A DNA stretch of 9,136 nucleotides from Paracoccaceae bacterium (GTDB lineage Bacteria > Pseudomonadota > Alphaproteobacteria > Rhodobacterales > Rhodobacteraceae): NCBI GenBank assembly GCA_024644285.1, contig JAHELH010000077.1, positions 1 to 9,136 on the forward strand, in the 5' to 3' direction. The translations under genes were made by a program, and so were the position numbers. Shown here in pieces: positions 5,616-9,136 of the stretch (the first letter of the stretch is position 1; every line of letters begins with the position of its first letter). Under the pieces are notes generated by a model, which saw nothing but the letters and a program-made list of their open reading frames with translations, was not told the DNA's origin and searched no databases.

Positions 5616-6697
5616 GGGACGGCGCGCAGCGGCCCATCGCGAATTCGGTGCTGTCGGTGCTGCCGGCCGCGACGCTGGTCGTCGCCGCCGATGGCCGCGT
5701 GACCTACGCCAACCATGTCGCGAAGCGCAGGCTCGGTCTGGCGGAGGTTGACGGGTCCGGCGCCACGATCGGCGAATGGCAACCGCAGACCGGCGCCCTT
5801 CCCAAGGTTCTGGCGGCGATCGCGGCATCGTCCAACTGGGTTCCGCTGCGCCTGTCGCGAGATGGCGAGACGCTGCATTTCCGCGCGCGGGGACTTCGAG
5901 AGGCGGGAAGCGATGTGGCGCAGGTGGTCCTGACCGAGGCCTCGGACGGCACCGCGTCCTTCGACGACCTGTCCCGCAAGATCAGGACCCTGAACGAACA
6001 GATCGCGATCTACCAGCGCACCGAGCTGAGGTTGCGCAACTCGATCAGCCTGTCCCGGCTGCTCAAGCGGGAACTGGTGCACCGGGTCAAGAACAACCTC
6101 GCGATCATTTCCGCGATCCTGCGCTCGAAAGCGCGGACAACCGGCAACCACGACGTGTCTTCCGCGCTCTACGACGCCGAGAGCCGGATCCGGTCCATCG
6201 CGGTCGTGCATGACATTCTCGATCTCAGCAACCAGACCGACCGGGTTGATCTGAGCGAGTTGTTCGACCAGTTGCTGGAACATATCCGCAGCTCGATCTG
6301 CCCCGACCACCTGCAAGTCGAAGCCAATCTGACGGCCGCCCAAGCGCATATCGACATCGCCGTGCCGCTGGCGCTGCTGGTCAACGAGCTGGTGACCAAC
6401 GCCATCAAGCACGGCTTCACGGGACGCGCCGCGGGCACGGTCCAGGTGGAGTTTCGCGCGGTGCCGGACGCCTTTCTGCTGCAGGTCTCCGACGACGGGA
6501 TCGGGATGAAGGTGGACGCTGCGGGTCAGGTCGACACGCCGCGGATCGTCGCCGCCTTCGCCGCGCAGATCGGGACCACGGTGGAGTGCGAAGTGCAGGA
6601 CGGAACCCGCTGGAGCGCCGTCATCGCCGCCGCCGACCTTGTCGGGCGCCCGTCGATGGAGACGCTGGTGAGCCGCGCCGGCGCGCAGCGGGACTGA
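5612..6697 (+). CDS. PAS domain sensor histidine kinase, HisKA_2 type
   Basis: A 361-residue cytoplasmic kinase with no transmembrane helix. Residues 12-110 look like a PAS domain (LPAATLVVAADGRVTYAN start). A predicted coiled coil follows (about 115-150), then an H-box of the HisKA_2 class, ELVHRVKNNLAIISAIL, with His157 as the likely phosphorylation site. The ATP-binding domain has the N-box LVNELVTNAIKHGF (Asn263) and the G1 box SDDGIGM (Asp295). The usual second glycine box of this class is replaced by DTPRIVAAFAAQIG, so nucleotide binding may be altered. Translation starts within the ATGA shared with the MetOD1 gene. No response regulator is encoded in the window. HisKA_2/HWE kinases of alphaproteobacteria often act through PhyR-type or stand-alone receivers, but the partner here cannot be inferred. 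Confidence 0.85.
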   Translation: MRDGAQRPIANSVLSVLPAATLVVAADGRVTYANHVAKRRLGLAEVDGSGATIGEWQPQTGALPKVLAAIAASSNWVPLRLSRDGETLHFRARGLREAGSDVAQVVLTEASDGTASFDDLSRKIRTLNEQIAIYQRTELRLRNSISLSRLLKRELVHRVKNNLAIISAILRSKARTTGNHDVSSALYDAESRIRSIAVVHDILDLSNQTDRVDLSELFDQLLEHIRSSICPDHLQVEANLTAAQAHIDIAVPLALLVNELVTNAIKHGFTGRAAGTVQVEFRAVPDAFLLQVSDDGIGMKVDAAGQVDTPRIVAAFAAQIGTTVECEVQDGTRWSAVIAAADLVGRPSMETLVSRAGAQRD

Positions 6698-6775
6698 CGC
6701 TTGGGCGTGGTCGCAGAGCCGCGGATGCCCCGGAAATCCTTCACCCTTCCCATCTGTGCCGCAACGCAGTAAGCT

Positions 6776-6795
6776 TTGCTGCAGCGCCGCAGCAA
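6776..6795 (+). promoter_or_regulatory. PhaR autoregulatory operator before phaR
   Basis: TTGCTGC and GCAGCAA form a perfect inverted repeat with 7-bp arms and a 6-bp centre. The CTGC...GCAG halves match those of the PhaR pattern but with N6 rather than N3 spacing; an overlapping CTGC-AGC-GCCG reading has N3 spacing and one mismatch. The right arm overlaps the first bases of the phaR ribosome binding site (AAGGGA, 6794-6799). PhaR is known to repress its own gene in Paracoccus, and the position here fits that. Confidence 0.65.
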
Positions 6796-6806
6796 GGGAT
6801 GCTTTC

Positions 6807-7352
6807 ATGGCCGAAAAAGACGCACCGCTTCTCGTCAAGCGATACGCCTCGCGGCGGCTCTATAACACCGAGACCTCCGATTACGTGACGCTCGAGGACA
6901 TCGCGAAGTTCATCCGCGAGGGCCGCGAGGTGCAGATCGTCGACCTGAAATCCGGCGACGACCTGACCCGGCAATACCTGCTGCAGATCATCGCCGACAA
7001 CGAAAGCCAGGGCGAGAGCGTCCTGCCGATCAACGTGCTGACCGATCTGGTGCGCAGCTATGCAACCGGCGTTCAGTCGGTGGTGCCGCAGTTTCTGCAG
7101 ATGTCCTTCGACATGCTGCGCGAGGGACAGTCCAAGATGATGGGCGGCATGCCCAACCCGATGGCGAACATGCCCGGTTTCGAGGCGATGAAGGCGCAGC
7201 AGGCGGCCTTCATGAAGGCGATGACCGGAGGCTGGGCGGGGGCCGGCAAGCCCGGCGAAGAGAAAACCACCGCCGAGGACGAGGACGATCTCGACGAGAT
7301 CAAGACGCAGCTTGCCGACCTGCAGGCCAAGCTGGCGAAGATGAGCAAGTAG
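6807..7352 (+). CDS. phaR: PHA synthesis repressor PhaR
   Basis: A 181-residue protein with the unmistakable PhaR N-terminus, VKRYASRRLYNTETSDYVTLEDIAKFIREG, which is the DNA-binding PHB_acc_N domain (residues 8-70). The PHB-accumulation regulatory domain follows (about 70-120, with LPINVLTDLVRSY and FLQMSFDMLREGQ). The C-terminus holds a Met-rich linker (MMGGMPNPMANMPG) and an acidic coiled-coil segment (EDEDDLDEIKTQLADLQAKLAKM). In related bacteria PhaR binds both TGC-rich DNA and nascent PHA, and polymer binding releases phasin genes from repression. The start at 6807 has AAGGGA seven bases upstream; upstream in-frame codons cover the operator and are not conserved. It is separated from phaP by the sensor/kinase pair, whereas in Paracoccus phaP and phaR are adjacent. 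Confidence 0.95.
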   Translation: MAEKDAPLLVKRYASRRLYNTETSDYVTLEDIAKFIREGREVQIVDLKSGDDLTRQYLLQIIADNESQGESVLPINVLTDLVRSYATGVQSVVPQFLQMSFDMLREGQSKMMGGMPNPMANMPGFEAMKAQQAAFMKAMTGGWAGAGKPGEEKTTAEDEDDLDEIKTQLADLQAKLAKMSK

Positions 7353-7425
7353 CCGCGCCCGCGGCGTCCGTCAGCGCTGTCACTCGCCAAATCAGGAACG
7401 CGACTGCCGGTCCGCTTTTCGACAC

Positions 7426-7725
7426 CTAGTCTGCGCGCCGGATTTCCACCGTCTGGATCAGGTCCATCGTCTCGCGGTCGAAGACCAGGATCCGGTCGTC
7501 TCCGGTCACCACCGCCACCCAGCTTTCGGTCTGCGTATAGGCCACCGCCCGCGCCCCGTCGGGCAGCGTCACCGACTCTGGCAGGACCATCCCGCCGGCG
7601 CCGGGGAAGCGGGTGACAAGAAACCCGATCAGCACTATGAAGCCCACGATCATCACCGCCGTCAGCGTCGTCACCAGCCGGCGCAGCAATACCAGCGATC
7701 TGACCTCTTCCGGAGCCTCGTCCAT
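7426..7725 (-). CDS. Small single-pass membrane protein (DUF6476-like)
   Basis: A 99-residue protein. Residues 1-16 are a charged cytoplasmic N-terminus (MDEAPEEVRSLVLLRR), residues 17-39 form one hydrophobic transmembrane helix, and residues 45-99 form a periplasmic beta-rich region (ARAVAYTQTESWVAVVTGDDRILVFDRE) like one blade of a beta-propeller. It resembles the uncharacterised DUF6476 family of Rhodobacterales, found beside the same pseudouridine synthase gene; the family name is from memory. The start was chosen at 7725 because a GGGAGG ribosome binding site lies five bases upstream on the minus strand and longer frames are unlike the family. It is divergent from the synthase gene, sharing CATG at the two starts, and convergent with phaR, 73 bp away. 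Function unknown. Confidence 0.8.
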   Translation of the reverse strand: MDEAPEEVRSLVLLRRLVTTLTAVMIVGFIVLIGFLVTRFPGAGGMVLPESVTLPDGARAVAYTQTESWVAVVTGDDRILVFDRETMDLIQTVEIRRAD

Positions 7726-8746
7726 GCCCGCCTCCCGCCTGCGCGTGACGATCGCCGCCGATCCGCCCGCCCGGCTTGATAAGGCACTTGCCCGCGACGT
7801 GCCAGAGGCGGCAAGCCTCAGCCGCTCGCGCCTGGCCCGCCTGATCACCGAAGGCGCGGTCAGCCGGGAAGGTGCGCCCGTCACCGATCCCAGCGCCGCC
7901 GTCGCCGCGGGCGACCGGATCGAGATCGACCTGCCCGAGCCCGCCGAAACGCATATGGCCCCCGAGGCCATCCCCCTCGACATCCGCTTCGAGGACGACG
8001 ACCTGATCGTCGTCAACAAGCCGGCCGGCATGGTCGTGCACCCCGCCCCCGGCACGCCCGGCGGCACTCTGGTGAACGCGCTTCTGGCCCATTGCGGCGA
8101 CGCACTGTCCGGTGTCGGCGGCGAGAAGCGCCCCGGCATCGTCCACCGCATCGACAAGGACACCAGCGGTCTGCTGGTCGTCGCCAAGTCCGACCGCGCG
8201 CATCACGGCCTGGCCGCGCAGTTCGAGGCGCATAGCGTCGAGCGGGTCTATCAGGCCGTCTGCCACGGCGTCCCAGACGCCGCCGACCCGCGCCTGCGCG
8301 GGCTGCGGGGCGTGTCCTTCGAGGAGGGCGGCATCCTGCGGATCACGACGCAACTCGCCCGCCACAAGACCGACCGCCAGCGCCAGGCCGTCCTGTTCGG
8401 CGGCGGCCGCCACGCGGTGACCCGTGTGCGGGTCGTCAGGCGGCTTGCCGCGGGCGCCGCCGCGCTGCTGGAATGCCGGCTGGAAACCGGCCGAACCCAC
8501 CAGATCCGCGTCCACCTGGCCTATGCGGGTCACGGGCTGATCGGCGACCCGGTCTATGGCGGTCGCCGCAAATTGTCCGCAAGATCGGCGGGCGAAAAGG
8601 GCGCCGCCGTGGCCGCGGCATTTCCCCGGCAAGCGCTGCATGCCGCCGAGCTTGGCTTCGCCCATCCCGTGAGCAACGAAATCTTAAGGTTTCAGGCGCA
8701 AATGCCGCGGGATATGGCGGAACTTCTGGCGGTTCTCGGAAATTGA
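7724..8746 (+). CDS. RluA/RluD-family 23S rRNA pseudouridine synthase
   Basis: A 340-residue RNA-modifying enzyme that isomerises uridine to pseudouridine, probably in 23S rRNA. An N-terminal S4 RNA-binding domain occupies about residues 15-75 (RLDKALARDVPEAASLSRSRLARLI, then GDRIEIDLP). The catalytic domain has VVNKPAGMVVHP, the active-site motif HRIDKDTSGLLVVAKS with catalytic Asp144, and the third motif ETGRTHQIRVHLAYAGHGLIGDPVYG. The S4-plus-catalytic layout is that of RluD/RluC; the RluD site choice (helix 69) is likely but not proven, so no symbol is given. The start at 7724 has GGAG at 7712-7715. Both this site and the promoter must lie inside the divergent gene. The next gene on this strand is rpoH, after 166 bp. 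Confidence 0.93.
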   Translation: MPASRLRVTIAADPPARLDKALARDVPEAASLSRSRLARLITEGAVSREGAPVTDPSAAVAAGDRIEIDLPEPAETHMAPEAIPLDIRFEDDDLIVVNKPAGMVVHPAPGTPGGTLVNALLAHCGDALSGVGGEKRPGIVHRIDKDTSGLLVVAKSDRAHHGLAAQFEAHSVERVYQAVCHGVPDAADPRLRGLRGVSFEEGGILRITTQLARHKTDRQRQAVLFGGGRHAVTRVRVVRRLAAGAAALLECRLETGRTHQIRVHLAYAGHGLIGDPVYGGRRKLSARSAGEKGAAVAAAFPRQALHAAELGFAHPVSNEILRFQAQMPRDMAELLAVLGN

Positions 8747-8809
8747 TCTGGTGACACATCGCCGTGAGAATTCGTTTCACCGCTTGGCTAGGCGACGGAA
8801 TCAGGCGCA

Positions 8810-8832
8810 TCCTGCGTGTATCCCGCACAGGA
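8810..8832 (+). other. Imperfect hairpin upstream of rpoH
   Basis: TCCTG and CAGGA pair as the outer stem and GTG with CGC (one G-U pair) as the inner stem, with one mismatch between them and a five-base loop. There is no T run after it, so it is a poor terminator for the preceding gene. Its role is unclear. Confidence 0.3.
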
Positions 8833-8843
8833 GCGTTACAGCC

Positions 8844-8872
8844 TTGTATCGGCGAACTGCCGGTCTTACATG
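8844..8872 (+). promoter_or_regulatory. rpoH: Possible rpoH promoter
   Basis: TTGTAT (8844-8849) and TACATG (8867-8872) are separated by 17 bp. The same region, beginning CTTG at 8843, also weakly resembles a sigma-32 promoter, which would allow autoregulation as is known for rpoH of some alphaproteobacteria. Both -10 matches are partial, so this is tentative. Confidence 0.3.
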
Positions 8873-8873
8873 G

Positions 8874-8892
8874 ATGTTATGGCTCGTAACAT
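8874..8892 (+). promoter_or_regulatory. Inverted repeat in the rpoH leader
   Basis: ATGTTA and TAACAT are perfect 6-bp inverted arms around TGGCTCG. As RNA the stem grows by an inner U-G and G-C pair and an outer G-U pair, leaving a GCU loop. It ends ten bases before the AAGGGA ribosome binding site of rpoH and does not include it. It could be a protein-binding site or a leader hairpin. Confidence 0.45.
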
Positions 8893-8912
8893 TGAGCAGT
8901 AAAGGGACCTGA

Positions 8913-9136
8913 ATGGCTAATTACTCGAATCTTCCAGCCCCAACCCCGGAAGGCGGTCTGAACCGCTATTTGCAGGAGATCCGCAAGTTTCCGATGCTGG
9001 AGCCGGAAGAGGAATACATGCTGGCCAAGGCCTGGGTCGAGCGCGAGGACGCGGCCTCGGCACACAAGCTGGTGACCAGTCATCTGCGGCTCGCTGCCAA
9101 GATCGCCATGGGCTATCGCGGCTACGGCCTGCCGCA
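8913..9136 (+). CDS. rpoH: RNA polymerase sigma-32 factor RpoH, N-terminal part
   Basis: The first 74 codons of a heat-shock sigma factor that directs RNA polymerase to chaperone and protease promoters; the gene runs off the window end. The sequence NRYLQEIRKFPMLEPEEEYMLAKAWVEREDAASAHKLVTSHLRLAAKIAMGYRGYGLP is split here only by the window end: its start (NRYLQEIRKFPML) is sigma region 1.2, and HKLVTSHLRLAAKIA is the beginning of sigma region 2. The YMLAKAW and LVTSHLRLA segments are typical of RpoH rather than RpoD. The start has AAGGGA (8902-8907) five bases upstream. Several Rhodobacterales carry two RpoH paralogues; the MANYSNLPAP start suggests the main one, but this is not certain. Confidence 0.93.
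   Translation, partial: MANYSNLPAPTPEGGLNRYLQEIRKFPMLEPEEEYMLAKAWVEREDAASAHKLVTSHLRLAAKIAMGYRGYGLP

Noticed and set aside
5579..6838. A 419-codon minus-strand open frame over the kinase gene
   Set aside because: Shadow of the kinase coding sequence; composition is biased to Arg/Gly/Gln/His and it runs through the phaR operator.
7352..7365. GC-only palindrome GCCGCG-CC-CGCGGC right after the phaR stop, considered as a terminator
   Set aside because: The loop is only two bases and no T run follows on either strand. The 73 bp between phaR and the minus-strand gene show no convincing terminator.
7073..8665. A 530-codon minus-strand open frame across phaR, the small membrane gene and the synthase
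   Set aside because: It crosses three well-supported genes in other frames and shows no domain; an artefact of high GC.
8744..8773. TGATCT at the synthase stop considered as a sigma-E or RpoHII-type -35 for rpoH
   Set aside because: The sequence at the required spacing (GAATTC) does not resemble the expected -10 box.

Overview
The window is GC-rich and gene-dense, with codon use and protein families typical of an alphaproteobacterium, most likely a member of the Rhodobacterales (Paracoccus/Rhodobacter/Roseobacter relatives). The strongest clues are the polyhydroxyalkanoate (PHA) locus order phaZ (divergent) - phaC - phaP - phaR, and a pseudouridine synthase gene directly upstream of rpoH. 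Both arrangements are known from that order. Assignment is by recognition of families and gene order, not by a search.

Layout. 1-1115: the 3' end of a short-chain dehydrogenase gene, then an alpha/beta hydrolase gene on the same strand, probably one operon. 1015-2382 (minus): phaZ, intracellular PHA depolymerase, whose 3' end runs 101 bp into the convergent hydrolase gene. 2478-4265: phaC, class I PHA synthase. 4428-4880: phaP, a phasin, followed by a very strong intrinsic terminator. 5076-6697: a two-gene unit with an ATGA overlap, coding for a methanogen-output-domain (MetOD1)-like sensor protein and a PAS/HisKA_2-type histidine kinase. 6807-7352: phaR, PHA-responsive repressor. 7426-7725 (minus): a small single-pass membrane protein (DUF6476-like). 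7724-8746: an RluA/RluD-family pseudouridine synthase, whose start codon shares a CATG with the previous gene. 8913-9136: the 5' end of rpoH (sigma-32).

How it works together. PhaC makes PHA, PhaP coats the granules, PhaZ degrades the polymer, and PhaR (a repressor that binds both DNA and PHA) should hold phaP, phaC and itself down until polymer appears. The sequence supports this circuit: TGC-rich dyads resembling the published PhaR recognition pattern CTGC-N3-GCAG occur upstream of phaC, three times around the phaP promoter, and as a palindrome abutting the phaR ribosome binding site.

The least ordinary part is the sensor-domain/histidine-kinase pair sitting between phaP and phaR, insulated from phaP by the terminator. 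No response regulator is in the window and the kinase has a degenerate second glycine box. Whether this pair has anything to do with PHA metabolism is open. No rRNA, tRNA, CRISPR array, insertion sequence or prophage feature was seen, and no stretch of more than 300 bases lacks a gene.
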